A DNA stretch of 64,000 nucleotides from Mucilaginibacter jinjuensis. Its GTDB lineage: Bacteria; Bacteroidota; Bacteroidia; Sphingobacteriales; Sphingobacteriaceae. The stretch lies in the NCBI RefSeq assembly GCF_028596025.1, contig NZ_CP117167.1:3224001-3288000 (forward strand), written 5' to 3'. This document shows positions 1 through 8,852 of this stretch, piece after piece; the first letter of the stretch is position 1, and each line of letters opens with the position of its first letter. The position numbers were made by a program, and so were the translations under genes. The notes under the pieces were generated by a model. The model did not search any database. It worked only from the letters and a program-made list of their open reading frames with translations, and was not told the origin of the DNA.

Positions 1-369
1 GGTGTCTTTATCATCCGCATACTCTTTACTGGTGCCCAGTTCAAATATAATGGCTTTGCCGCCTAAAAGGTCTGTACTTTCCAGTTTGGCCAAAGTATTA
101 ACCGGCACATTGTACTTATGCGAAACTTTAAATTCAACAATAGTACGCCCGTCGGGCTGCAGTTCCATTTTAGAAACCTTACCGATAGGGAAGCCATTAA
201 CCAACACAGGTTTAGAAACAGTTAAGCCTTCAACGCTTCTGTAAACGGCATAAAAGCGGTTATCGCTCGAAAATACGTCAGAACCTTTTAAGTAACTGTA
301 CCCTAATAATAATATAGTAATGGCTACTACAGTCAGTACGCCTACCTTGGTTTCGTTATTTATTTTCAA
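1..369 (-). CDS. MlaD/MCE family lipid-transport protein, 3' end outside the window
   Basis: Reading leftward from a TTG codon at 367-369, the first 123 codons are open to the window edge. A short basic N-terminus is followed by one membrane segment (about residues 9-25) and then the start of an MCE domain (about residues 37-115, with VEGLTVSKPVLVNGFPIGKV). MCE proteins are single-pass periplasmic substrate-binding parts of ABC lipid-transport systems of the Mla type. The gene begins 27 nt after the amidase stop, so the two are probably one operon. No ATG fits the hydrophobic start, so TTG is chosen. The C-terminus cannot be described. Confidence 0.85.
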   Translation of the reverse strand, partial: MKINNETKVGVLTVVAITILLLGYSYLKGSDVFSSDNRFYAVYRSVEGLTVSKPVLVNGFPIGKVSKMELQPDGRTIVEFKVSHKYNVPVNTLAKLESTDLLGGKAIIFELGTSKEYADDKDT

Positions 370-396
370 AATGTAGATGTTTTAGATTGAATATGT

Positions 397-1275
397 TTAG
401 TTTGATTGTTCAAGTTCTGCCTTATACGTTTTTATTGATCTTATAATAGTGCTGATGATCTCGTTTTGCCCATCCTCAGAATTTAAGTAAGCTTCGTCTT
501 TAGGGTTATTAATATATCCTGTTTCTACCAGCACGGCCGGCATTGCACTGTGGCATAATATTAAAATGCTTTGCTCTCTCACACCTTCGCTTGGCCGCCC
601 GTCTGTCTCTTTAAATTCGTCGTTTAAAATGTTGGCCAGGCGGATGCTGTTTTTTCTGTACTTATTTTTAAACGCATTAAGTAAAATCATTTGGGTAGGG
701 TCGTTAAAATCTACCGTACTTCCCCCATTAACATCTTTTTCCTCAATTAAGTTTTCCCTTATTGCAGCAGCCTCTTCATTATCGCCGCCTTTTTCGTTTC
801 CGCCACGGTGAAAACCGTATACCAAAAGTAAAACGCCCCGGCCTGATTGATCGGGTACCCGTTTTTTGCGGCCGTTTACCGTAACAACCCGGTCAGATAA
901 TGAATTACAATGCAATGAGATAAAAAGATCGCCTTTAGCTTCGTTCGCAATATCAGAACGTTTTTGCCATAATATGTCATCATCTGTGGTGCGGGTCATC
1001 ACTACTTTAACATCGGGCACATCTTTTTCTAACGCCTTCTGCAATTTAAAAGCCAATGCCAGCGTTACATTCTTTTCAACGGAATAATCGCCGGACGCCC
1101 CGGCTCTTTTTCCACCATGGCCAGCATCAACAACAATAGTTTTAACTTTATAGCCGTTGTAAACGGTGCTGTCTTTTTTAGCTGTATCTGGTAAAATTTT
1201 AAATGAAAACAATGGAATTGAAAACAGGAATATACAAGTACGGTAAATGAATCTTTTGAATGCTTTATTTTTCAT
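397..1275 (-). CDS. N-acetylmuramoyl-L-alanine amidase (Amidase_3)
   Basis: A 292-residue exported zinc amidase predicted to cleave the bond between N-acetylmuramic acid and L-alanine of peptidoglycan in the periplasm. A hydrophobic N-terminal segment (about residues 8-26) serves as signal or anchor. The catalytic domain shows the family's zinc ligands: VVDAGHGG with His53, the glutamate in YSVEKN, the histidine in FISLHCNS, and the catalytic glutamate in LVETGYINN near the C-terminus. It is divergent from the lptD-like gene (54 nt between starts) and is followed by the MCE gene. Confidence 0.92.
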   Translation of the reverse strand: MKNKAFKRFIYRTCIFLFSIPLFSFKILPDTAKKDSTVYNGYKVKTIVVDAGHGGKRAGASGDYSVEKNVTLALAFKLQKALEKDVPDVKVVMTRTTDDDILWQKRSDIANEAKGDLFISLHCNSLSDRVVTVNGRKKRVPDQSGRGVLLLVYGFHRGGNEKGGDNEEAAAIRENLIEEKDVNGGSTVDFNDPTQMILLNAFKNKYRKNSIRLANILNDEFKETDGRPSEGVREQSILILCHSAMPAVLVETGYINNPKDEAYLNSEDGQNEIISTIIRSIKTYKAELEQSN

Positions 1276-1329
1276 TATTTTTGAACGCTGTTATTATCTG
1301 AACTGCAAAAATACTATTCGAAACTAATT

Positions 1330-4071
1330 TTGAAATTCGCCAGTCTAATTTTTCTCTTATCACTTGTTATCGCGGCGAATGTATCATTAGCTGCCAATTA
1401 TAACGCTTTAAACAGGCATTTATTGGCAATTGATACAATTATCCAGCGAGACACACTACACAAAGCTAAACCCAATACGGGTAAAAAAGGCAAACCTGTA
1501 AAAGGGGCTAAGCCTGTTTCCGCAGCTAAAGATACATCTTCAAAATCAAATAGCCGACTTGAGTCGATGGTAAAATGGAGTGCTGAAGACTCTACTTACA
1601 CCGATAATGACCATAATATTATGTATCTGTATGGTAAAGCACGGGTAACTTATGAAGATTTTGAGCTCGATGCAGATTTTATCAGGGTTGACCAAAAGAA
1701 CCACCAGATATTTGCCAAAGGCCGGATAGACCCACGTACACACCGCTATGTAGGCAGGCCAATTACCAAGCAAAGAAACGATAAACCTGCCGCAGCAGAT
1801 TCTATCTACTATAATTATGAAACCAAAAAAGGGAAAGTGTTTAACCCTGCATCTGAGCAGGGGGGCAACTTTGTTTCGGGTGGTTTAGCCAAAAAACTGA
1901 ATGAAAACGAGGTGGCTTACCACAATGTTTTATACAGTACGTGCGATTTGCCTTATCCGGATACGCACTTTGGTATAGTAATTACCAAAGGTATTGCAGA
2001 GAAAAATCAAATTGTATCCGGGCCGGCTTACCTCGAAATTGAGGGCGTGCCATTACCTTTGGCTATACCATTCGGTTTTTTCCCAAAACCTAATACAAGA
2101 GCTTCAGGGGTTATATTACCTACTTTTGGTGAAGACCAGCAACGTGGCTTTTATCTGCAAAATTTTGGTTATTACGTTGGTATAAATGATAATATTGATT
2201 TAACCACTACGGGTTCCATATATACCAAAGGTTCGTATGAAATAGGTACAACAGCACGATATATTGTGCGCTACCAATATACCGGTACCGCCAGGTTTGA
2301 CTATGCCTCAAATAACTACGGTAACCCGGGCGACCCTGCACGAAAAACATTTAACATCTTATGGTCGCACTCGCAAGATCCAAGTGCACACCCCGGCTCG
2401 GTATTCAGCGCCTCAGTTAACGCTGGTTCAAGCAGTTATTATTCAAACTCTGGTGCAAACCAAAATTATAACCTGCAACAAATTACACAAAACAACCTGC
2501 ACTCCAGTATCGCGTATTCGAAAACCTGGGCGGGTTCTCCCTTCAACCTTTCTGTTAACTTAACGCACTCACAAGATCTGGCAAAGAAAACTGTTGATTT
2601 GGAATTACCGTCTTTTACGTTCAACATGGCCAGTATAAGTCCGTTTGACTCAAAAGACAGGGTGGGTGAACAAAAGTGGTATCAAAAAATAACCATAAGC
2701 TATAATTCATCAGGTACCAACAAGGTTTCAAGTTTGCCGGAGGATGAGCTTTTTCAGGGTGATATTTTAGCCAAACGTTTGCAAACCGGTTTTAAGCAAA
2801 ACATACCTGTTAGCTTAAGCCTTACATTCCTTAAGTTTTTCCAGTTTAGCACAAACTTTAACTATACCGAGTATTGGAATATCCAGTCTATCAATGAAAA
2901 GTATGACCGTACCAGCCTTACCGGCAGTAATTTAATTATTGATACCATACCTGGCTTTAAACGGGCTGGCGAGTATACTTTGGGCGCTTCTGTATCGACA
3001 AAAGTATATGGTACCATGAATTTTAAAGGTAAGCTAAAGGCCATCCGTCATGTGATGACGCCGTCTTTAAGCTTTAACTACCGTCCTGATTTTGGCGATC
3101 CGAGTTATGGCTATTATAAAACAGCAGTTAGCCAGGCATCTGTACCATATCCATACCAGGCCACCAGTTATTCAATTTTTAATGGTACAGCGGTTGGTGG
3201 CCCCTCGCCGGGTAAACAAGCGGGTATAGGCTTTAGTCTGGATAATACGATAGAGGCCAAGGTACGCGCAAAAAGTACGGATACCTCCCAAACGGATAAG
3301 AAAATACAGATACTGCAGGGCCTAACATTTTCTACCTTTTATAATTTCGCGGCCGATTCAATGAAGTTATCGCTTATCTCATTTAGCGGGCATACGGCAA
3401 TCTTTAATCAAAAGCTGAATATTAGCTTTGGTGGGGTGTTTGACCCGTATGTGGTAAATGTGCGCGATACCATTAGCGGAAACCAGATTCATAAATATGC
3501 TCAGCGTATAGATCGTTATACCTGGCAAAATGGCCAATTTCCAAGGTTGACTTCGTTTTTTGCATCGACGGATATTAGCTTAAACTCTAATGCTAAAACA
3601 GGTAACAGGCTTAACCCCAATGTGCAGAATGGTATAAATAATACCCTGGCGCAGGGGCTTACACCAGAACAGGCCGAGCGTTTAGCGTTGGTAAGCCAGG
3701 ATCAAAGTGCGTTTGTTGATTTTAACGTGCCCTGGAATATTAACCTGAGCTATAGTTTCAACTATACTAACAACGTAACTTCAACATCGGTAACCAATAC
3801 GATACAGGCCCGTGGCGATGTAAATATTACGCCAAAATGGAAGGTGACCTACTATTCGGATTTGGATATACGGAAGCAGAAGGTGAGTACCTGCCAGTTA
3901 GGTATTTACCGCGACTTACACTGCTGGGACCTTGCCGTGCAATGGATCCCGTTCGGTTATTTAAAAATGTACAGTGTAATGCTGCGTGTTAAGGCATCTA
4001 TTTTACAGGATTTGAAACTGAGCAAACGAAGCGATTATACAAACAATCAATACTATAACCCTTACTACTAA
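1330..4071 (+). CDS. lptD: putative LPS-assembly outer-membrane protein LptD
   Basis: A 913-residue exported protein starting at TTG, chosen because it gives a clean signal peptide (about residues 1-22). A basic Ala/Lys/Pro-rich linker precedes an OstA/LptA-like beta-jellyroll region (about residues 68-190, with GKARVTYEDFELDADFIRVD), and the rest alternates as expected for a large beta-barrel and ends in aromatic residues (YNPYY). LptD inserts lipopolysaccharide into the outer leaflet of the outer membrane. The N-terminal plus barrel arrangement and the length fit Bacteroidota LptD. cinA follows after 2 nt. Confidence 0.85.
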   Translation: MKFASLIFLLSLVIAANVSLAANYNALNRHLLAIDTIIQRDTLHKAKPNTGKKGKPVKGAKPVSAAKDTSSKSNSRLESMVKWSAEDSTYTDNDHNIMYLYGKARVTYEDFELDADFIRVDQKNHQIFAKGRIDPRTHRYVGRPITKQRNDKPAAADSIYYNYETKKGKVFNPASEQGGNFVSGGLAKKLNENEVAYHNVLYSTCDLPYPDTHFGIVITKGIAEKNQIVSGPAYLEIEGVPLPLAIPFGFFPKPNTRASGVILPTFGEDQQRGFYLQNFGYYVGINDNIDLTTTGSIYTKGSYEIGTTARYIVRYQYTGTARFDYASNNYGNPGDPARKTFNILWSHSQDPSAHPGSVFSASVNAGSSSYYSNSGANQNYNLQQITQNNLHSSIAYSKTWAGSPFNLSVNLTHSQDLAKKTVDLELPSFTFNMASISPFDSKDRVGEQKWYQKITISYNSSGTNKVSSLPEDELFQGDILAKRLQTGFKQNIPVSLSLTFLKFFQFSTNFNYTEYWNIQSINEKYDRTSLTGSNLIIDTIPGFKRAGEYTLGASVSTKVYGTMNFKGKLKAIRHVMTPSLSFNYRPDFGDPSYGYYKTAVSQASVPYPYQATSYSIFNGTAVGGPSPGKQAGIGFSLDNTIEAKVRAKSTDTSQTDKKIQILQGLTFSTFYNFAADSMKLSLISFSGHTAIFNQKLNISFGGVFDPYVVNVRDTISGNQIHKYAQRIDRYTWQNGQFPRLTSFFASTDISLNSNAKTGNRLNPNVQNGINNTLAQGLTPEQAERLALVSQDQSAFVDFNVPWNINLSYSFNYTNNVTSTSVTNTIQARGDVNITPKWKVTYYSDLDIRKQKVSTCQLGIYRDLHCWDLAVQWIPFGYLKMYSVMLRVKASILQDLKLSKRSDYTNNQYYNPYY

Positions 4072-4073
4072 AT

Positions 4074-5318
4074 ATGCTTGCAGAGATTATTACCATAGGG
4101 GACGAAATACTTATCGGCCAGATCATTGATACCAACTCGGCCTGGATGGCTACACGTTTAAATGAGGCAGGTGTGCGTATAAAGCAAATCTCATCTGTAT
4201 CTGATGACAGGCAACATATTTTAAATGCCCTGGCCGAAGCTCAGCAACGCGCTGATGTTATTTTAATTACTGGTGGCCTTGGCCCAACCAAAGATGATAT
4301 TACCAAAAAAACGCTTGCCGAATATTTTGGTGTAGGTTTTAAAACAGATGAAGCTGCGCTTGAAAATGTAAAGCAGATTTTTGCAAAATATAACCGCCCG
4401 CTACTTGATGTAAACGTTAAGCAGGCCGAGGTGCCCGAAAACTGTGAAGTAATACTTAACGGTAATGGCACAGCACCGGGTATGTGGTTTGACTACGAAG
4501 GAAAGATTTATGTTTCGATGCCCGGTGTACCGTTCGAGATGCAGTACATGATGCTGGAAACGGTTATACCTAAGTTGGAAGAAAGGTTTCAATTGCCTAA
4601 AGTGATCCACAAAACTATTTTAACAGTAGGAGAGGGTGAATCATTTTTGGCCGAAAGGATAGCTGATATTGAGAACAGCCTGCCACCAACCATTAAACTG
4701 GCTTATCTGCCTAAATTAGGCCAGGTACGATTAAGATTAAGCGGATACGAGGATAAAACCGGCGATCTGCAAAAACAGATAGATCATTACAGTGCGTTAC
4801 TGGTTGAACGGATTGGCAAGGTAGTGGTAGCCGAAGAAGATATTGCTCTAGAGAAAGCGATTTTGAATAAAATGGCTGCCCGTAATTTAACCCTTTCTGT
4901 TGCCGAAAGCTGTACAGGAGGATATATTTCGCACCTGTTTACCCAACATGCAGGCTCATCTCAAGTGTTTTTTGGTGGTGCAGTTTCGTATTCTTACGAA
5001 CTGAAAGAGAGTATTTTAGGCGTGAAGAATGAAACCCTTTGGCAATACGGCGCTGTAAGCGAACCAACTGTTACCGAAATGGTTGAAGGAGCGTTGCTTA
5101 ATTTTAAATCTGACTATGCCATTGCGGTAACCGGAATTGCCGGTCCGGATGGCGGTATGCCTGATAAACCCGTTGGTACTGTGTGGATTGGTGTTGCCGG
5201 AGGCGGCAAAAGCCTGATCAAAAAGTTTACTTTCGGTAGCAAACGGATACAAAATATAGAGCGTACAGCTATAGCCGCTTTAGGTATGTTAAATACTTTA
5301 TTAACAGAACTTGATTAA
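4074..5318 (+). CDS. cinA: CinA family protein (nicotinamide-nucleotide amidase-related)
   Basis: A 414-residue two-domain protein. The N-terminal MoaB/MogA-like (molybdopterin-binding-fold) domain is clear from EIITIGDEILIGQIIDTNSA and ITGGLGPTKDD (about residues 4-170). The C-terminal CinA domain carries VAESCTGG (about residue 277) and AVTGIAGPDGG (about residue 350). The C-terminal domain deamidates nicotinamide mononucleotide in characterised members, recycling the pyridine nucleotide. It starts 2 nt after the lptD-like stop and probably shares its transcript. Confidence 0.92.
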   Translation: MLAEIITIGDEILIGQIIDTNSAWMATRLNEAGVRIKQISSVSDDRQHILNALAEAQQRADVILITGGLGPTKDDITKKTLAEYFGVGFKTDEAALENVKQIFAKYNRPLLDVNVKQAEVPENCEVILNGNGTAPGMWFDYEGKIYVSMPGVPFEMQYMMLETVIPKLEERFQLPKVIHKTILTVGEGESFLAERIADIENSLPPTIKLAYLPKLGQVRLRLSGYEDKTGDLQKQIDHYSALLVERIGKVVVAEEDIALEKAILNKMAARNLTLSVAESCTGGYISHLFTQHAGSSQVFFGGAVSYSYELKESILGVKNETLWQYGAVSEPTVTEMVEGALLNFKSDYAIAVTGIAGPDGGMPDKPVGTVWIGVAGGGKSLIKKFTFGSKRIQNIERTAIAALGMLNTLLTELD

Positions 5319-5367
5319 AAACGCCGAAATAGTTTAATTTTGACAGATTAACATTAGGAATTCATCT

Positions 5368-6951
5368 ATGTCGAATTATCAGTTGTTGCTGCCAAAAATG
5401 GGCGAAAGCGTAGCGGAAGCAACCATCATCAAGTGGTTAAAGAACCCTGGTGATTATATTGAAGCCGATGAAGCGGTATTAGAGATCGCTACAGATAAGG
5501 TTGACTCTGAGGTGCCGTCGCCAGTGGCCGGTAAATTAACTGAGCAGCTTTTTAAGGTTGATGATGTAGTACAGGTTGGTGCAGCCATTGCATTAATTGA
5601 GGTTGAAGATAAAGCAGCTGTAAATAATGCGCCCGTACAGGCACCGGTACAAACTATACCAGAAACACAACCGGCACCAGTTCAAACACAAACTATTCCT
5701 GGCATAAACCAGCTTGAAGATAGAGCAAGTTCTGTACAACAGCCTGCTTTGCAAGAGGGCGGAAGCCAGTCTAATAAATTTTACTCACCGTTAGTAAAAA
5801 GTATTGCCGCGCAGGAAGGCCTGAGCATTGCTGTATTGGATACCATCACAGGTACCGGTGCAGATGGCCGCTTAACTAAAGATGATCTGCTGAATTATCT
5901 GCAAAATCATCGTAATGGTAAGCAACAGCCAATTCAGCCGGCTCCGGCAGCACCACAACAGCCTGCGCCGCAACCAGAGCAGCCACAAGCTACGCCGGTA
6001 CAGCAACCACAAGCTCCATTGCAGCAGCCTTATGGCATGCCAATGCAACCGCCGGTTTACCAGCAGGCACCTTATGGTATGCCTGCACCAAGTATGTACC
6101 AGCAGGCGCCGCCTTATATCGTTTATCAGCAAATGCCGGTGTACTATGCGATGCCTCCGGGTTATCCGCAGCAACCATATCCACAACCCGAACCGCAACA
6201 ACCGCAGGCACCTCCTGTAGTTAAAACTGTTTCGATAGGTGCTAATGATGAGATCATCGAGATGGACCGTATGCGCAAGTTGATTGCCGAGCACATGGTA
6301 AACAGCGTACAAACTGCACCACATGTTACTTCATTTATTGAAGCTGATGTTACCAATATTGTACAATGGCGCGAAAAAGCTAAAGCACAGTTCGAAACCA
6401 AATATGGCGAGAAGTTAACCTTTACCCCGATATTTGTTGAAGCGGTATCGCAAGCCATTAAGGCCATGCCGATGATCAATGTATCAGTAAACGGTACGCA
6501 GATCATCAAACGCGGGCATATTAATATCGGTATGGCAACAGCTTTGCCAAGCGGCAACCTGATTGTGCCTGTAATAAAAGACGCAGATCAGAAAAATCTT
6601 GTTTCATTAACAAAATCAGTAAACGATTTGGCTAACCGTGCACGTGGCAACAAGCTCCAGCCTGATGAAGTTAAAGACGGAACATTCACCATTACTAACG
6701 TAGGTACATTCGGTAACGTAATGGGCACACCAATTATTAATCAGCCGCAGGTTGCTATTTTAGCTATTGGTGCTATCAAGAAAAAGCCTGCCGTAGTTGA
6801 AACGCCTAACGGCGATATGGTAGCTATCAGACACATGATGTTCCTGTCGCTATCTTACGATCACCGTGTAGTTGATGGCGCTTTGGGCGGCTCATTTATT
6901 AAAAAAGTCGCTGATTACCTGGAGAGCTGGGATATTAATAAAGAGATATAA
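5368..6951 (+). CDS. 2-oxo acid dehydrogenase E2 (dihydrolipoamide acyltransferase)
   Basis: A 527-residue E2 core subunit. Domains in order are a lipoyl domain with the lipoylated lysine in EIATDKVDSEV (Lys44), a peripheral-subunit-binding domain (about residues 137-178, YSPLVKSIAAQ ... GRLTKDDLLNYL), and a catalytic acyltransferase domain (about residues 295-527) with the SYDHRVVDG motif near residue 500. Between the last two lies an unusual 90-residue linker made largely of Gln, Pro, Tyr and Met. A lone E2 without E1 or E3 beside it is common for the branched-chain or pyruvate-type complexes of Bacteroidota; the substrate cannot be told from sequence. Confidence 0.9.
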   Translation: MSNYQLLLPKMGESVAEATIIKWLKNPGDYIEADEAVLEIATDKVDSEVPSPVAGKLTEQLFKVDDVVQVGAAIALIEVEDKAAVNNAPVQAPVQTIPETQPAPVQTQTIPGINQLEDRASSVQQPALQEGGSQSNKFYSPLVKSIAAQEGLSIAVLDTITGTGADGRLTKDDLLNYLQNHRNGKQQPIQPAPAAPQQPAPQPEQPQATPVQQPQAPLQQPYGMPMQPPVYQQAPYGMPAPSMYQQAPPYIVYQQMPVYYAMPPGYPQQPYPQPEPQQPQAPPVVKTVSIGANDEIIEMDRMRKLIAEHMVNSVQTAPHVTSFIEADVTNIVQWREKAKAQFETKYGEKLTFTPIFVEAVSQAIKAMPMINVSVNGTQIIKRGHINIGMATALPSGNLIVPVIKDADQKNLVSLTKSVNDLANRARGNKLQPDEVKDGTFTITNVGTFGNVMGTPIINQPQVAILAIGAIKKKPAVVETPNGDMVAIRHMMFLSLSYDHRVVDGALGGSFIKKVADYLESWDINKEI

Positions 6952-6971
6952 CCGATTTCGGAATTCGGATG

Positions 6972-6988
6972 TTCGATTTCGGATTTAA
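6972..6988 (+). repeat. short repeat remnant, first copy
   Basis: A 17-bp stretch (TTCGATTTCGGATTTAA) just after the acyltransferase stop is repeated exactly at 18833-18849, just after the SDR stop. Both copies sit in wider TTCGGATTTCGAAT-like sequence and look like relics of a dispersed intergenic repeat. Confidence 0.5.
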
Positions 6989-6991
6989 TAT

Positions 6992-7043
6992 AAAGCAAGC
7001 AAGTCGTTTCAAAATGAAACGCCTTGCTTGCTTTATACTTTTT
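6992..7043 (+). terminator. rho-independent terminator after the acyltransferase gene
   Basis: A 12-bp stem (AAAGCAAGCAAG pairing with CTTGCTTGCTTT) encloses a second GTTTC/GAAAC pairing and is followed by a T-rich run. It lies 40 nt after the E2 stop. Confidence 0.8.
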
Positions 7044-7133
7044 GTCATTGCGAGCGATAGCGTGGCAATCTCGTAGCCAATGCTTTTCGATTTACATAGC
7101 TATGAGATTGCTTCGTACCTCGTAATGACAAAT
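7041..7133. repeat. intergenic inverted repeat, family R1
   Basis: Imperfect ~93-bp palindrome. The left arm starts TTTGTCATTGCGAGCGATAG and the right arm ends CCTCGTAATGACAAA, with inner complementary stretches GGCAATCTC / GAGATTGC. A 28-bp part of the left arm (7047-7074) recurs exactly at 18912-18939, and a related element with similar ends lies at 62767-62882. It sits between the convergent E2 and deacetylase genes. Its size and structure suit a non-autonomous mobile repeat or REP-like element. Confidence 0.75.
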
Positions 7134-7135
7134 TT

Positions 7136-7915
7136 TTAAGCCTTTATAGTTTTTATAAACTCATCAGTCCTCCCAAAAGAATAGCCTTTCTTTTGTCCCC
7201 AGGCAATAAAATCTGCCAATCTCTTTACAAAAGCATCTCCTGTATTTTTAACCACATAACCAGGGAAACCATATTTTTCTGGTTTATCCAGATCTGTAAA
7301 TTCCCAGGGGTGGAAGTATAGGTTTAGATAGCCATCTTTACGATGTGCAGATGCACTCAGCCATTTCATAATACCCATTGGCAGGTTATGAAAGCTCAAC
7401 CAAAATAACGGGAACCTGATTATTGGCGATACTGATGATGGCAACTGCAACACATTCTGAAAGTAAAACCATTTGCGTGGTTTACTAAAGTTATTGTACC
7501 TGCCCGGCAACCAGGTAGGGTTAATAGAAGAATTATAAACGTAACCTGCCTTTTCAATTTCTTTCTCATCAACCGGCATCATGCGGGCCATGCGGTAACC
7601 TATTACAGGCTTACCGGTCAGTTCTTCGAGTTTTAATTTGGATTGCAGCAGGTGCTCGGGTTTAAAATCTGAGTGATAGTAACCGTGCGATGCCACTTCG
7701 TGTCCCTGGGTAATAATATCGTTAATTACTTCGGGTTTGTTTACAGCATAGTTAGCAGTACAGTAGAAAGTTGCCTTTATGCCGGCTTCTTTCAGGATGT
7801 TTAATATTTTATAAGTGCCTTCTGTTGATACAGCCAATTGTTCGGGAAACGACAATTCTTTGTTGTATTCGAAAGGCATATCGAACTCTTCGATATCAAA
7901 GCTTAATAAGATCAT
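7136..7915 (-). CDS. polysaccharide deacetylase (NodB-fold)
   Basis: A 259-residue carbohydrate-esterase family 4 type protein. It opens directly with the metal-binding/catalytic motif LLSFDIEEFD and has the second motif SHGYYHSD (about residues 75-83), followed by the GYRMARM stretch. There is no signal peptide, so it acts in the cytoplasm or on a lipid-linked sugar. It overlaps the end of the upstream glycosyltransferase gene by 20 nt, the last gene of a three-gene glycan operon. Deacetylation of a polyprenyl-linked or cell-surface sugar is the likely role; the substrate is unknown. Confidence 0.88.
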   Translation of the reverse strand: MILLSFDIEEFDMPFEYNKELSFPEQLAVSTEGTYKILNILKEAGIKATFYCTANYAVNKPEVINDIITQGHEVASHGYYHSDFKPEHLLQSKLKLEELTGKPVIGYRMARMMPVDEKEIEKAGYVYNSSINPTWLPGRYNNFSKPRKWFYFQNVLQLPSSVSPIIRFPLFWLSFHNLPMGIMKWLSASAHRKDGYLNLYFHPWEFTDLDKPEKYGFPGYVVKNTGDAFVKRLADFIAWGQKKGYSFGRTDEFIKTIKA

Positions 7916-8852
7916 TATTGATGCGTTGCAGATTAGTAGAACGGATAATATAATTTGGCCTTTGTTTAGATTGCATAAACAATTTGCCCAGGTACATGCC
8001 GATGATGCCGAGCACCATCAGTTGTACACCACCAAAAAAAACAATGGTAGCCAATAACGATGACCAGCCCGAAACCACGTGCCCGGTAAAGTAACTGATT
8101 AAAATATAGGGGATATACAAAACAGCCAATAACGAAAAGAATAACCCGATACCGGTTGCGATATACAGCGGCCTTACGCTAAAAGCAGTAATACCCTGTA
8201 CAGCAAACTTTACCATCTTTTTAACAGTGTATTTGCTTTTGCCAGAGAAACGAGCCTCCGCCTGGTAATAAATGGCATATTGCTTAAATCCAAGCCATTT
8301 AACCAAGCCACGCATGAATAGGCCGTTTTCATTTAGGGTGCTTAGTACGTTGGCTACCTTACGGTCAATCAACCTGAAATCTGCAGTGCCTTTCTCCAGC
8401 TTAGTATCAGAGAGGGAATTGATCATTTTATAAAACAGATCAGATGATTTGGTTTTAAATATCGTGGCCTCATCCTGGTACTCACGGCATGTATAAACCA
8501 CATCGTAACCTTCTTCCCATTTCTGCATAAATTGCGGAATCATTTCGGGCGGGTGCTGTAAATCGCCATCCATACTGATAATACAATCACCGTCTGCATA
8601 ATCATAACCTGCTTTAAGAGCATTCTGGTGGCCGAAATTGCGCGACAATTCCAGGTAATAAAGGTTGTCATCGAGGTCGCTGATAGTTCTCAGCTTTTCA
8701 ATCGTGCCGTCAGAACTGCCGTCATCCACAAAAATAACCTCGTAAGTATAAGGCAGGGTTTTTAATACGGCTATAAGTCGTGATGCCAGTATATCAATAT
8801 TTCCAACCTCGTTGTAAGAAGGTATAACAACCGAAATCTTTTTCTTTATCAT
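7896..8852 (-). CDS. family 2 glycosyltransferase, polyprenyl-phosphate sugar type
   Basis: A 318-residue GT2 enzyme. The cytoplasmic GT-A domain (about residues 1-220) shows SVVIPSYNEVGNI, the VDDGSSDGT nucleotide site and the DxD metal motif in MDGDLQHPP. Two C-terminal membrane segments (about residues 228-300) match the GtrB/ArnC/DPM1 group, which moves a sugar from a nucleotide donor to polyprenyl phosphate. It overlaps the upstream membrane glycosyltransferase by 4 nt (ATGA), so the two are translationally coupled. The polyprenyl-linked product probably feeds the GT87 partner. Confidence 0.9.
   Translation of the reverse strand: MIKKKISVVIPSYNEVGNIDILASRLIAVLKTLPYTYEVIFVDDGSSDGTIEKLRTISDLDDNLYYLELSRNFGHQNALKAGYDYADGDCIISMDGDLQHPPEMIPQFMQKWEEGYDVVYTCREYQDEATIFKTKSSDLFYKMINSLSDTKLEKGTADFRLIDRKVANVLSTLNENGLFMRGLVKWLGFKQYAIYYQAEARFSGKSKYTVKKMVKFAVQGITAFSVRPLYIATGIGLFFSLLAVLYIPYILISYFTGHVVSGWSSLLATIVFFGGVQLMVLGIIGMYLGKLFMQSKQRPNYIIRSTNLQRINNDLIKL

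Noticed and set aside
5872..6557. Several long reading frames on both strands over the acyltransferase linker
   Set aside because: They arise from the Gln/Pro-rich repetitive coding sequence and have biased, non-protein-like compositions (Arg/Leu/His-rich).
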